Below are positions 20,771-31,929 of a stretch of DNA of 64,000 nucleotides, one piece after another. This DNA comes from Sabellastarte sp. h YS-2021 (Eukaryota > Annelida > Polychaeta > Sabellida > Sabellidae). The notes below the pieces were generated by a model. That model saw only the letters and a list, made by a program, of their open reading frames with translations. It was not told the DNA's origin and searched no databases. Each line of letters starts with the position of its first letter. Position 1 is the stretch's first letter. Made by a program: the position numbers and the translations under genes. The stretch lies in assembly GCA_964017235.1 (NCBI GenBank), contig OZ024940.1, forward strand, positions 26,169,615 to 26,233,614. Reading direction: 5' to 3'.

Positions 20771-21820
20771 TCGACACAGAAACACAAAACCATAAGGCAC
20801 AACTATTTTTATTAAAACATTTTTTAAAAACACACAGAACAGAGAATTTAACCACCAGCTACTGACACTTGCCATATTTGCCATATTCCTCCCCTATTGT
20901 ATACTCCATTTGTGACACATTCATTTCAGTGTTGTTACTCTTGAGACAACCCTAAAGGCCATTGATCTGATTTTTGATTGGTGTAATCTATGTAACGACG
21001 GTTTGATGGTTGATGTGAGCATTCTCCACATTGTCCATTGTCCAATAAAAATTCAGAGATAGACACAGTCACATCTTAGAAAGTGACTGGACAGATATTC
21101 TTTCTGGCCAAAGAGGTTTAGTTATAATTTCGTACTCTAACCAAAACATAAAAATGTAATGACACTTGTTTTTCAGTACTTTCCAAGTAATCGTACTCAA
21201 GTACATTGGGCTTATACTAAGCCCCAACCCTGGTTGTACCGCAATGTAGCTGTTTATCAAAAGCACTGCGTTTTTGCTTTGCTGCCTAATTTTGGGACAC
21301 GGCTTCAATGGAGAAGTTTCACACTGTGGAGAGAATGTCTCATCTCCTATTTGTAGCAGGTTAAGAAATGTGTTATTCAACTCCAAATATTTGCAATTCG
21401 CCAGGGGGAACCTTGTGTTTGGCCATCACCTTTCACAAATTATACAAAAACAAATGATATAGCACTGTTCTTATAAATATACATTTTTGCTCACCCAATG
21501 CACAAAGAAATTAACACAAATATTCTCTTATGTACTGCTGCCTTGCCATAATTTTATCACATTTAAAACATCAAATTATACTTCTAAGTTTTATGCAAAT
21601 CAGCAGATATTTGGTTGCATTAGGAAATATGAATTGGCACAAATAAAGCTTAGGAATAGACTTGCCGTACACAGTTGCCAACTTATACACATTGGTGTCG
21701 TAGTTATGGCCCAGTTTCTGGTGTGCACGAATTTAAGGAAGTATGCAAAGTTGTGGCAGCAACTGGTGTATCCAGCAGGAATATTTAGAGACTGGCAAAG
21801 CCGTCTACATTAAGTGAATA
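20771..21820. other. Non-coding spacer
   Basis: About 1 kb without recognisable genes or repeats. Several short open frames of about 60-105 codons overlap on both strands without protein-like composition. Confidence 0.4.
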
Positions 21821-22283
21821 TGGACGCCTATTCATAAAAGAGGTCCCACATCTGTGGTCAAAATTGGTCCCACAGTTAAGATTTAGCCCTTTGGTTTGAC
21901 CAGGGTGAAATCTTTAATTTAAATACATAATTGATGTACCTAAAGCAAGGCATAAAGCTAAATACTTCTCTACTATGAACCTAACTCTGTAAGTGGACAA
22001 AGGTAAGCTGGATTGGATGCCACATTTTACAACATTGCACCAAAAGAATTGTCTAACTTCACCTACGTATGGGAAACCATTTCTTGTTCAATTTAGGGTG
22101 CAGATATTAAATACATTTTCCTGAGACTTGCCTCAGACTTTTTTCAAAATCTTTGAGACAACAATATACCAATCCCAACTTTGAGACCAAATCTGAGACA
22201 AAGTTTTGTCCTTACTTTCATGTAAAAGAAGTCGTAGAATTTAGACAGAATTCAATCTAGGCCACTTTTATGAACATGGGGTC
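21821..22283. mobile_element. Foldback element related to the 3841-4367 family
   Basis: Left end TGGACGCCTATTCATAAAAG, right end complement 'TGACCCCATGTTCATAAAAG'. Inside, GAGACTTGCCTCAGACTTTT and 'CTTTGAGACCAAATCTGAGA' resemble the GAGAC/AAGTC motifs of the 3841 and 9100 copies. No open frame and no certain target duplication. Confidence 0.5.
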
Positions 22284-22439
22284 AGATGAACAATAAGAAT
22301 TTTTTAATGACACCTTTGAGTGGCATACACTAACTCAGGTTGTCTGTATTTACAAGCTTAAAGCTTTATCAAGTGCTACAAGCTTATGATAAATAATTGA
22401 AAACACTAGGATTTTTTGCATTGAATTAAATTCCAGAAA

Positions 22440-22612
22440 GTAAAAAAAAGGTAGCAAAAGTAAAACATCCATCATTAGACAAATACGAAAACATATATAT
22501 ATATCACTCAAGACAAACAATATATTACTCATGCTATATACTTGTATTATATTGTCATTTTCATTTGTGATAGCCTATATATTTTTTGTATATGTCATTC
22601 AGGAAGTTTCCC
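22440..22612 (+). mobile_element. Hairpin element family H, copy 2
   Basis: Contains AAAAGTAAAACATCCATCAT, the hairpin left arm 'ATCACTCAAGACAAACAATA' and right arm 'TATTGTCATTTTCATTTGTG', and the end 'ATGTCATTCAGGAAGTTTCC'. Matches copy 1 over its last 170 bp. Confidence 0.7.
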
Positions 22613-22620
22613 TACTAATT

Positions 22621-22745
22621 GGGCCCTCGGTGGCCTAGTGGGTTAGCAAGCTTGTCATCTAATCCCAGGCTGTCGCCTCTGTGTGGATTCGACTCCCACA
22701 GGTGGTTATCCCAAGGGCCTTTCCCAATATGGGATGTAACATTCT
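22621..22745 (+). mobile_element. SINE family A, copy 7
   Basis: Clear head GGTGGCCTAGTGGGTTAGC and B box GATTCGACTCCCACA; truncated after 'CCCAATATGGGATGTAAC'. It directly follows the H element. Confidence 0.8.
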
Positions 22746-23049
22746 CATTTTCACTTTATTCTTACAATATGTCCATATCACAAACCACATTTATATATAT
22801 GTTGGTGTTTTTGTTATCAGTTCCTAGCATATCTGGAGTCAGAAAAAGAATTGAATTTTTGGACAGAGGCTTTGGTTCCATTACTATAGTAGCATATCTC
22901 ACTTGAGGTACTATGCACAAGTATATTTTAGTCGATGTTTCGCTGTTAACGATTGAACATGCCCCTCATGTATAGGTTTGAGGTGATGCGAAAATCTTTC
23001 AAGGTACACAAGATCTTTCAAACACAAAAATTGCCATTACTTTTATTAA
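22746..23049. other. Non-coding spacer
   Basis: Nothing recognised in about 300 bp. Confidence 0.4.
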
Positions 23050-23275
23050 TTTAATTTGGTTTAACATCGCCTTCAACACATTGTATGGGTAATATCACAA
23101 GGGTTATTATTTTTTGAGGGCAGAGGAAACCAGTACATACTAGTAGGTCATGATTCTGCAGTGTAAACTGCCGGGCATCGGTTGGCCACTGCCAACTTTC
23201 CCACACAGGGGTTCAAAGTGTCAACTGTAGGGTGTGGGGTAGGTGTGTTACCCACTACTATAACACTGTGCCCTC
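23050..23275 (-). mobile_element. SINE family B, copy 6 (diverged)
   Basis: Minus strand, retaining 'TTCAACACATTGTATGGG', 'GAGGAAACCAGTACATAC', GTAAACTGCC and a head ending CACTGTGCCCTC. It is the last SINE before a SINE-free interval of about 9 kb. Confidence 0.65.
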
Positions 23276-23424
23276 AAGAAGTTGCATCAAATATTGAAGC
23301 ATTTGTAACGCAATTTCACATTGTCATAATGGAGCCACACTTTCTGAAAAATGTACTTGGCCATAGTACCTTGTGTGTAACATGTACTATTAATCAGGGA
23401 GCTTCAGCCAAACTACAAACAAAA

Positions 23425-23722
23425 CACGAGCACTCAAAGTGCCCATACCTCCGCCAAGGCTCAAGACCTCTAATATTGCTTTTTAAAATTTAGAAGAAAA
23501 AAAAAACAATTTAAAAATTCTTGGATCCAGAGGGTGATACAGATCACCAGTAATATCAAATCATCTGTTACTTGTGACATTTGTCAACATTTTTTTTTTT
23601 TTTGAATATTTCACGGAAATCCCTCTATAACTTTTCAAGTTTATTCTCCAAACAAACAGACAAACACACACTGCGCAAAACAACATAACCTCCTTGGCCT
23701 TGACAACTGGTTATTAGCATTT
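23425..23722. repeat. Dispersed repeat family E, copy 1
   Basis: Begins GAGCACTCAAAGTGCCCATA then CCTCCGCCAAGG and ends 'CATAACCTCCTTGGCC'. The interior has 'GGTGATACAGATCACCAG' and a stretch of AAACAGACAAACAC. Similar blocks occur at 32735-33207 and, in the other orientation, at 33768-34020 and 34850-35060. Class unknown. Confidence 0.5.
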
Positions 23723-24214
23723 TATGCAATCTACAGTCTGTGTAACCATTGCCTTTAAAAGACTATATATATTATTGTCATGTTTTACATAACATTAAAT
23801 ATGTACAAAAGCCAGCAGTGTGTGTCATTGTGACTGAAAGTCAAATCTTCTTAAAGCTGCAGCTACCAGGGTACAAATATAAACATTTATGTATATTTTT
23901 TCATACAGAGTAGTTTTGAATAGACAAATTAAAGGCACAGTGTCATAACACAAATATATGGCTGTCACCATGACACCTATCACAAATAATAAAACCTGTA
24001 AGTTAATGTCTCGCAAGCTAGCTATTTACAGAAGTGACAAGAATTCATTGCCCATTGGCAGCAACAACCACAGACACTAACTCTAAAACAACAGTATAAA
24101 TCCCCCCTTAACATCAAAACAGTAGAACCCAACAAAATAGAGAACCTGTATATATGAAGTGTGTAACATTGGTGGCCTCCCTGTAACGGTAATACAATAT
24201 AATATTGCTGTTCC

Positions 24215-24560
24215 ACTTCCAAAAACGTAAGACATCCCCAGTTTTTACCTCTGGGGCCTACCAGGGCTGATCCTTGTGAAAACTAGAAAGCACTTCCACC
24301 AAGGCAGGTTACAGCAAAATTCAGGTTCAGTGGGTTTTTTTCCTATCAAGAATATGATCCTGGTCTTTCCCAAAATGTAATCACTACTTCCTTAGGTCAG
24401 GACCAACCCACATAAAATATTTCAGAAAGATCCAGTTGATTAATTTTGGAGTCATTGGTTATTGAGGAGAGGCAATTAAACAGACAAACAAATGGACCCC
24501 AAAACATAACTTCCACTGGAAGTAAAAAGGTAGGAATCATGACAAAACACCTGATTTTTC
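24215..24560. repeat. Dispersed repeat family D, copy 1
   Basis: Shares 'GTAATCACTACTTCCTTAGG', TCAGGACCAACCCACA and ATTTCAGAAAGATC with 60500-60720, followed by AACAGACAAACAAA. No coding capacity. Confidence 0.45.
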
Positions 24561-26039
24561 CCCAGTGCAGAGATAATTCCTCTGACTGAAAACTCCAAAT
24601 GCAAAGGTTTTTTTTAAACATTTGAAAAGGGGACAAGTTACTTTGACCGCTGGGTTAGGCTCCAGGCTTTCAAGAGTTAAACATTTTTCTTACAATCAGC
24701 ATCATTTTGCCAAAATTTGGATGGTTGGGATGCAAATCCATGACAGTGGAACAGCAGTATGAGAAACCAAAGGGGCAGACTTCATTGAAATTAAACTAAT
24801 GTGAAAGGGCCTCCTATTTAAAGAAAAATAAGGTGGGTAAACTTAACACGAATATCATCAAAAATAAGAGTGTAACAAGAGATATTGTTACTAAAACAGG
24901 CATTAAACCAAACACAACATATATATAAAATAATTTTCAAATACCATAGCCTTCACAAGGCTAATATCTCTCCCTTTCACTGCATAGCTTTTAACAGTAT
25001 CATCAGTATGGTCCTAAGCGCTTACAGCATATTGATGTATTAAAATGTCACACTGTAGGTGAACTTTTACAGAACTGTCGATGAGTGGTCCCAGATGTTG
25101 GAACATGTGCAACGAAAAAAAATCAGTACATATGATTTATATTTTGCCCAATGAGAGTAGGGTAACACATTTCAAGAATATTCAGTGCAAGAAGATCACA
25201 GGGCTGTTTTTTCGAGATCAACAAAATAGACATCCAATATAAATGGTGCATGTAGGAACATAGATTTTGTGTTTTGACCATGCCAGTTCATTGCTTATCA
25301 AACCTGTCTTATGCTGAAGGACACCAAGCTAAAGTGCAGGAGAAAAAATATATCTAAAAGTGTTTTCACACTGAAATATCCAAACTTAGAAACCCCAAAT
25401 AAAACTACAGGATGTTAATATAGGAATAAAAGACATATTCGAGTGCTTTATGATGGTTTTAAACTATCGAGCGGCTGAATATTAAAGCCACGAAGCCCGA
25501 ACTCTGTCCTATTCTAAAATGGTTATATTAATAATTTGGTCAAAATAAGTGGTAAATCTTACGCAAAAATCAAAACAAATCCAACGCCATGTTGGCTGTT
25601 CCATTAACTAAACATGCATAGTGATGGATGTGTAAACAGCCTTTTGGTTTAAATATTGTTAGGAAATACCCACAGAATTCCGTGATCTCATAAATATTTA
25701 TGAGCAGTCGATCTTTAAATGAAATATTGATAAAAAACCCTACAGAATTATTTGACTTAGCATTTGCTTCATATAATTTAAGTTTTATTTCACCGCGAGT
25801 TGTTTGTTTACGTTTGTACGCGAAGGGACGATGTACGAGATTTCAACAGCGTGCTTTATTTACCGTTCTATATTCGCGGTTCAAGCATTGCGCAAAAGAC
25901 GTGTCCACGTTCACTGCGCAGCCTACCATTTTAGAATGTGTTTTATATATCACAAAACCACAAATGACATTTGACATCAACAACTGGGCATACTGAGGGT
26001 GGCCTAACGTCTTAATAGATTATGTATCCTTAAAGAAAA
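24561..26039 (-). other. Unassigned; may include 3' untranslated sequence of the large minus-strand gene, and a CpG-rich patch
   Basis: No open frame or SINE. From about 25790 to 25935 CpG dinucleotides cluster (ACCGCGAG, TACGCGAAGG, TTCGCGGTT), unlike the surrounding AT-rich DNA. A perfect 13-base inverted repeat, ATTCTAAAATGGT (25511-25523) and ACCATTTTAGAAT (25925-25937), frames this part. It could be a promoter patch or a foldback element; the sequence does not decide. Confidence 0.35.
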
Positions 26040-26310
26040 TCAGGAAATATCTTTACGTGTGTTTCCACTGTAACATGCACATAGAAACATGCACCAAAGT
26101 GGGTTCAGACTGTAACATACACATAGAAACATGCACCAGAATGTGTTTCCACACATAGAAACATGCACCAACGTGTATTTCGTCTGTAACATACACATAG
26201 AAACATTCAACAAAGTGTGGTTCTGCTCTAACATAAACATAGAAATATGCAATAAAGTGAGTTTCCACTGTTAACATACACAGACAAACATGCAACAAAA
26301 AGAACTCCCA
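26040..26310. repeat. Minisatellite, 42-bp unit
   Basis: About six copies of a unit with AAACATGCACCAAAGTG and 'TGTAACATACACATAG'; one copy has an internal deletion. The 42-bp period is a multiple of three, so it stays open on the minus strand and gives a 14-residue repeat, but no gene context supports translation. Confidence 0.75.
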
Positions 26311-27574
26311 CAAGCTGTCAGACTTGTAAATAAAAAGTAAGCTTTGAGCTTATATAACTTCAGAATATAATTTGTCCATACAGTAATGCATCCAAGCACA
26401 CTAATGAGCAGATGCACCAAATATATACAAAACTCTATCCCAAGGATAGAAAAAAATAACATAACTCTATACAAAACCCCTGAATGAGGGGAAAGTTACC
26501 AAAATAAGCTCACATAAGACATAGATTATCCCTAGTATCATATTGCACTTGTTTTAAAAACCAAAACAGAAATGATTTAGCTGCATAGCATCACTCCACT
26601 TGTGTATGACATGGCTTCACACAGTTCAACAGAGAAAATATCAAGTACTTTGCAAATCACCCACAATTTATTCGGGTGTTGTAATAAACCCATACATTTT
26701 TACATATTTACATATAGAATATAATGAGGGATAACAACTTGAATTCATTGAATGCACAGTGTCGAGTTGATAAATCCCAAAATATATGTATATATTTTAC
26801 TATCATCCATTTAAGTCAACTTATGAGATAACAATTACAGGAATGTATAATACTGAAGATGCTTGTGTGTCATATTTTATATGATGCACAAGCAATAGCC
26901 TCATTTCGGCTGAGTATTTTTTTTTCCAATTTACTTATTATTCATTTATACTGTCACTTACTTATAGACTGGTATCACACTAGTTGCCTCAAGGGCACAA
27001 TTGATGTTATCCATATTCACAAAAAGGTGCCATACTTTATGGAATGTTATACATGTGTTAATGGTGAAAAACAGGTTTCAAACTGCTGACCTTGGATAAG
27101 GTAGGCAAGTGCTTCAACCCATCCATCACCACCACCCGTCCCACAACACTGGGATGAACAGTAGACAGTTTGCTAATTTCTTTTTTCAAAATACATCAGC
27201 TTAAAATTATTATCAACAGTACCTAAGTCAAAACTGTAAACCTGACTATAATTATTTATTCTCTCTTCAGAATAATTACCTGGCAAGGCTTAATTGACAT
27301 TTACGTGACCTACAATGACTCTCAACACATTGCTAAGGTTTCAGAGTGGTGGCATGCCTGATAGACAAAAATCAGGCAAACTTATTTAATATTCATACTT
27401 GGGATTGATGATAATCCAGCAGAGTGTATCATACTGTTGCAGTTTGTGTTAATTGAGGCTGTCCATGCGTGTATCCAGTTAATATCCACAATGCTTAGAT
27501 TTGGAGGATGGAGGGAACCATTCCTTTGTGAACAGTTATGAATCCTTCAGAAATAAGTGTACATGTGCAAACCT
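26311..27574 (-). other. Probable 3' untranslated region and flank of the large minus-strand gene
   Basis: No SINE and no open frame. A minus-strand AATAAA lies at 27255-27260, about 315 bases after the stop codon, and is the nearest candidate poly(A) signal. The true 3' end cannot be fixed from sequence. Confidence 0.4.
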
Positions 27575-30500
27575 TCAAACGGCAGGTGTTTCTTGGTAGG
27601 AAAAGAATTCTGATATGGGTATCAGGGGAGGAGGCGGATGCAACAATGGTGGTTTGCGTGCACCTTTTACTGGCCTGCTTTCTTGGGTTAGCTTGTCCAC
27701 CATGCGTTTGAGTGGTGCTGCTGGTGGGGGACCAATTACTGTAGCAGAGCATTTCATTTGGGGCATTCCGTCCTTCTTAGTTTTGGAACCTTGACTCCCG
27801 CTCGTTATCGTGTGAGAGGTTCTTGACCTCACTTTCTTCCAAAGATTTCCCACAGTGAAGGTGTTCCTTCTTCTCTCCCCCTGCGGGGCGATATGTTTGG
27901 GAAAGCTAACCATTTTTGGAGGGGTTGTCTCCTTGGAATTTTGACACCAAAGTTGTCCTTGGGGTGTGTTACTCTGGTTGGGATTTGTGAATAAAGTGGT
28001 ATGACCAAAATAATTTGTGGATGGAGAAACTACCGAGTGAAATTGCCAGTGAGCCAGTGCTTTTTTCTTCCTATCTTTGTTTGGTTTGCCTTTAGCTTTA
28101 CAGTGTTGAGGTATGCTATTTCTGGGTGTGGTATTTTCAACACACACAATTTCCACATCAGGTGATGTATGCTGTGTGGCTTTGGTGGAATGCGCAAGGG
28201 ACTGTCTCTTTTCCAAGTGGTGGTGGTTGAAAGATGACCCTTTCCTTTGAGGGGTCTGGCCTCTGGATGCCATTGTTGGTGTGCCAAGACCAGAGACATG
28301 TCCATCATGGTGGTTTGGTGGACACCTTTGTGATGCATTATTCAAAAGTATATTCCTCAACAAAGGTGCACCTTGATGAGGGCAAGAGCACCCTTGGTGT
28401 TGAGACGTGTTTTTTAAATTATTTTCAACCAATCGTTTTTTCTCTCTTGATACATAGACTTCCCTGCTATCATCAACATTATCCCTATTTATAGTATCGA
28501 TTGTCCTTTTAAAGCTTTCTGTGGTTTGACCACGACTAGGGGGTTGTCTTTTTACAACCTGATTTACAACAGCAATATGTGAAGTTTCAAACCTCGTTCT
28601 ATCAACGTTGCCACTCTTTGAGTCAGCCTCGTTTAATGCTTCATAATAGTCCAATGACAAATGTTTGTTACAAAGGCACTTTTTCTCATCACTGTGCATG
28701 CACACCACAGGTTGTCTGATGCGAACATGGGACTTGCTCTTATTCTCATTATAGGGATGTGCCAACAAGCGCGCTAGGGTAGGATTGTCATTGATTACTT
28801 CTGCTTCTTCCTGTACCAAGGACTTAACAGAATCTTCTATACTCCTTGTTAGGATGTCATATAACCTTTGTCCGTGGACATTGATTTTCTGTGTCATTGT
28901 GTGAATGTTTTGTAAATAATTATTGGACCCACTGTTCTGAGGCGACACGTCCTGTCCGGTGTGATGTTCAGCTGTGGCAGTTTTGTCAGAATTATCCTGT
29001 TCAACCACAGTTTCCTTTGGTTTGTCCAGCTCAGCAACATTTGGGTTGTTTTCCTTATCATCACCGAGTGTCCGTTCCTCAACAGTGTCTTTATTATTGC
29101 CACCTGGATCTGAACATTTGTCGCTGACCTCACTGTTTTGTCTTTCGTGATTGGTTCGGGTAACATAACTGCTAGTGTCTTCCGTTGGCTTATCTCTGAA
29201 AGATTGCTCTTTGCTTTGAGCATCATTATACTCGCTGCAGTCTTTGTTGCTTGATAAATCAACTGTCTTTATTCTCAAATCAACAGCCTGGTTGTCATCA
29301 GTACTTGTTTCTGAAGCCTTGCTTGGTCTCACACTGAGATCCAACACCTCTCCAACCTTTTCAAGGTTATTAGAGCTGTCACCCTCAGCCTCGTAGATTT
29401 GTCGGAAAATATTCACATCTGTTTCATTGGAACACTGTTCTTTACTACCGTCACTATCCAAAGTAGTTTCACCTATATCTTTGTTCCAGTCCAGTGTTCC
29501 ATTATTCAAATCCTTGAAGAGTTCGAGTTCTTGCTTTATGTCACTGCAGAGCTGATCTGCCGTCAGAGCACACTTTTTAGCTGAGCCATGTGATTGACTA
29601 TCTGTGATATGCTTCTTGAGATCAGTTTCCTTCATAGAGGCTACAGAGAAGACTTTGTCTTGGTGTCCAACAAAGGACCTTTTGCTATAGGCCTCGCACA
29701 GTGTGCTGATATCTTCATCATCCGAAATGGAGACACCCTCCACTTGACATAACAATGATACTGACCTATAAATGTCATTAATAATCTTCTTTCTTTTTGA
29801 TTTGATGTCATTGTCATCTGGAGCAGTGAATCGTCTCTTGCCAGGTGCAGCCGGCGTTGTTGCCGACTGCATACCTTTCTGAAAAATGACAGAACAGATA
29901 TTTACAAGCATATCCATTTCAGCCTCATTGGATTCTTTGCTGTCCTCCTCGTCTGCATGATTTAACCTACTTTTGTTGATGCCACACCAGCTGAAGTCGG
30001 CTGCTTCGAGTTTCTGTTTCCCTTTAGTGATATTGCCAGTCAGATCTGGTGTATGCTCCATCAGGTCACATTCATCAGTTTTTTCATGCAGCATCAGAGT
30101 CGACTCCTTATTGTTTATTTCCACTTCATTCCCTTCCCGTTTCAATTCAACACTTGCATCTCGTTCAGTAATATTAATACTCCATGATGGCAACTCCGAA
30201 TCGACCATATTTGGTGACTCGCTGCAACTGAGGTCACAATTATCCAACAGTTCTTCATTTTTCACAACAAAATATGAGTCAATCTCTTCAGCCTTTTCTT
30301 TTGTAGATCCCAGCTGATCAGTAATAACAATCAGCTCTTCAGTTTCTGTACGTACTCCTCCAGAGCGAGAAGAAGGGTCACTTGCTTGTGATTTAGAATT
30401 GCATTCTCTTGCTATTGGTAATTGTTCCTCACTGTTTGATACAACAGACTCACTGGATAACCTATCCTGTGAACCAAGCCTGGTGTTTTCCAGTGGTGTT

Positions 30501-30946
30501 GCTCCTTCACGTTTTTCAGACAGTTTTACAGCTGAACCAGAATGTGTGGTCTTCTCTTCAGCTTTCTCCATGGATGTGTCACTTGTAAGTTCTTCGAACT
30601 TGCTGGTAGTCTTTTTAGAGGTAGCTACACAACCTCGACTGATGGTATCCCCAGTTTGGGAGACCAAACACTGGTGAAATAGATCGCTGACACATGTTGG
30701 CCGCTGTACACTTTCTACCTCATATGTACATAGTTCAGCTGGCTCCGCATTTCTGTGAGCCACATCCTTGCCACATTCATGGTCTCTTTTCTCACAAATA
30801 ATCTTGCTGTTACTTCCACAATCATCTGCTTCATCTCCACAAACATTTTCATCGTACCCTGGTGACTGAATTTTATGCTGGATATCCATATTATGGTTTG
30901 AAAACATTTCCACTACATTGTCCCATACTAGAAATGTATCCTTCAT
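27575..30946 (-). CDS. Large, mostly disordered nuclear protein, possible transcriptional corepressor
   Basis: I do not recognise the family. 1123 codons open without interruption, far beyond chance in this AT-rich window. ATG at 30946 has A at -3, and an in-frame TGA lies upstream at 31046-31048. The protein is Ser/Glu/Asp/Lys-rich and mostly low in hydrophobics. Visible features: basic cluster KSKRKK (382-387), probably a nuclear signal; a short hydrophobic helix (344-356); VLDLSVRP (534-541), a PxDLS-like CtBP-binding type motif, with weaker VDLRIK (555-560) and VDLSSN (562-567); an LxxLL nuclear-receptor box, LARLL (724-728); a Cys/His cluster CMHSDEKKCLCNKH (749-762); basic, Pro-rich C-terminus (PPPPLIP, 1104-1110). 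Whole coding sequence in one exon plus CtBP and LxxLL motifs recalls the corepressor NRIP1 in architecture only; I see no sequence match. A nuclear repressor role is inference. Confidence 0.85.
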   Translation of the reverse strand: MKDTFLVWDNVVEMFSNHNMDIQHKIQSPGYDENVCGDEADDCGSNSKIICEKRDHECGKDVAHRNAEPAELCTYEVESVQRPTCVSDLFHQCLVSQTGDTISRGCVATSKKTTSKFEELTSDTSMEKAEEKTTHSGSAVKLSEKREGATPLENTRLGSQDRLSSESVVSNSEEQLPIARECNSKSQASDPSSRSGGVRTETEELIVITDQLGSTKEKAEEIDSYFVVKNEELLDNCDLSCSESPNMVDSELPSWSINITERDASVELKREGNEVEINNKESTLMLHEKTDECDLMEHTPDLTGNITKGKQKLEAADFSWCGINKSRLNHADEEDSKESNEAEMDMLVNICSVIFQKGMQSATTPAAPGKRRFTAPDDNDIKSKRKKIINDIYRSVSLLCQVEGVSISDDEDISTLCEAYSKRSFVGHQDKVFSVASMKETDLKKHITDSQSHGSAKKCALTADQLCSDIKQELELFKDLNNGTLDWNKDIGETTLDSDGSKEQCSNETDVNIFRQIYEAEGDSSNNLEKVGEVLDLSVRPSKASETSTDDNQAVDLRIKTVDLSSNKDCSEYNDAQSKEQSFRDKPTEDTSSYVTRTNHERQNSEVSDKCSDPGGNNKDTVEERTLGDDKENNPNVAELDKPKETVVEQDNSDKTATAEHHTGQDVSPQNSGSNNYLQNIHTMTQKINVHGQRLYDILTRSIEDSVKSLVQEEAEVINDNPTLARLLAHPYNENKSKSHVRIRQPVVCMHSDEKKCLCNKHLSLDYYEALNEADSKSGNVDRTRFETSHIAVVNQVVKRQPPSRGQTTESFKRTIDTINRDNVDDSREVYVSREKKRLVENNLKNTSQHQGCSCPHQGAPLLRNILLNNASQRCPPNHHDGHVSGLGTPTMASRGQTPQRKGSSFNHHHLEKRQSLAHSTKATQHTSPDVEIVCVENTTPRNSIPQHCKAKGKPNKDRKKKALAHWQFHSVVSPSTNYFGHTTLFTNPNQSNTPQGQLWCQNSKETTPPKMVSFPKHIAPQGERRRNTFTVGNLWKKVRSRTSHTITSGSQGSKTKKDGMPQMKCSATVIGPPPAAPLKRMVDKLTQESRPVKGARKPPLLHPPPPLIPISEFFSYQETPAV

Positions 30947-31122
30947 GTTCCAACTGACTCTCCTCCTCTTGCATCGTAGTTGGCGGTTTCTTCCTAAATC
31001 AATTCCAACTATAGGACGGTAAAGTGGATCTCCTTTACCACAAGATCAAACAAAACTGATGGTATGGTTTTTTGAATATTATTCCATTCCATTCATCTTG
31101 AACCACTGTGTTTGATTTCCCC
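30947..31122 (-). other. 5' untranslated part of the large gene's coding exon, with splice acceptor
   Basis: Reading the minus strand, CTCTTCTATTTTCAG ends at 31123, a strong acceptor with a polypyrimidine tract, and the exon would start GGGGAAATC at 31122. An in-frame TGA at 31046-31048 closes the frame, so translation probably starts at 30946. The 33 codons between that stop and the ATG nevertheless read like protein (DPLYRPIVGIDLG then a basic run), so an alternative acceptor within this segment remains possible. Confidence 0.6.
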
Positions 31123-31929
31123 CTGAAAATAGAAGAGAAAAGGTAATGTCAGCTTATCTGTGAGTTAAAGCCCAATGTTTGATGGATTTAAACAGCCTTC
31201 AGAATCACTCGTTAGTCGTTACTAAGGTCATCATCGTGGCAGGTAGGTGGCAGCTGCCACATGGCAAGAGGACATATCAAAAAATAAATATAAGCCTGTA
31301 TTGAGTAGATCTATGTCACTTTGAAGCTGATGATATGCAATACTTAAACAGGAACCTAGCTTGGTTCATTCTTGTGGGTGACACTCAGACAAAACCCAAT
31401 GAGGAATTTCCTTCTGGAGCCCAAACTTTGCCCATACACCCACCGTTTTTTTTTTAATTTCTAACATGAAACCTAATATGGCATTTGTTTGGCATATCCC
31501 CTTCTGGAATATTGTATCTTCTGCAGAGTTCTCGGAGCAATGTCTTTGCCAAACCTTGGATAATTTAAAAAGGTGTGTTTCCCTTGTTCATTGACATCAA
31601 TTCAAAGCTGTTTCAAACCCAATCTGCCACTGTAGTAGCTTCAAGCCTATGATACTTATTGATTCTTTTTGCAGCCAATAATTTAACTTCAGCCAAAAAA
31701 AACCCCATTCTGTACAGACATCTTTCAATACAGCTTTGTTGTGGAATTTTTAAGAGCTTATTGATTTTTGGCACCATGTTAATGTACATTTCTCGTGTAC
31801 TGGGTAAACCCTGTTGTATTCTGTGTTACATCCATCAAAGTGTTGTTAACGGCAAGCCAGAGGTGAATTATAATAGGGAATACCTCCTGAATGACATATA
31901 CAAAAAGATATATATCACAAAATGAAGAC
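31123..31929 (-). other. Upstream intron or flank of the large gene
   Basis: No second exon or promoter recognised. AT-rich with poly-T near 31447. Short open frames have no protein-like composition. Confidence 0.35.

Noticed and set aside
27575..30946. Naming the large protein as NRIP1 or LCOR
   Set aside because: Only short linear motifs and exon architecture are similar; no alignable domain is visible, so no gene symbol is justified.
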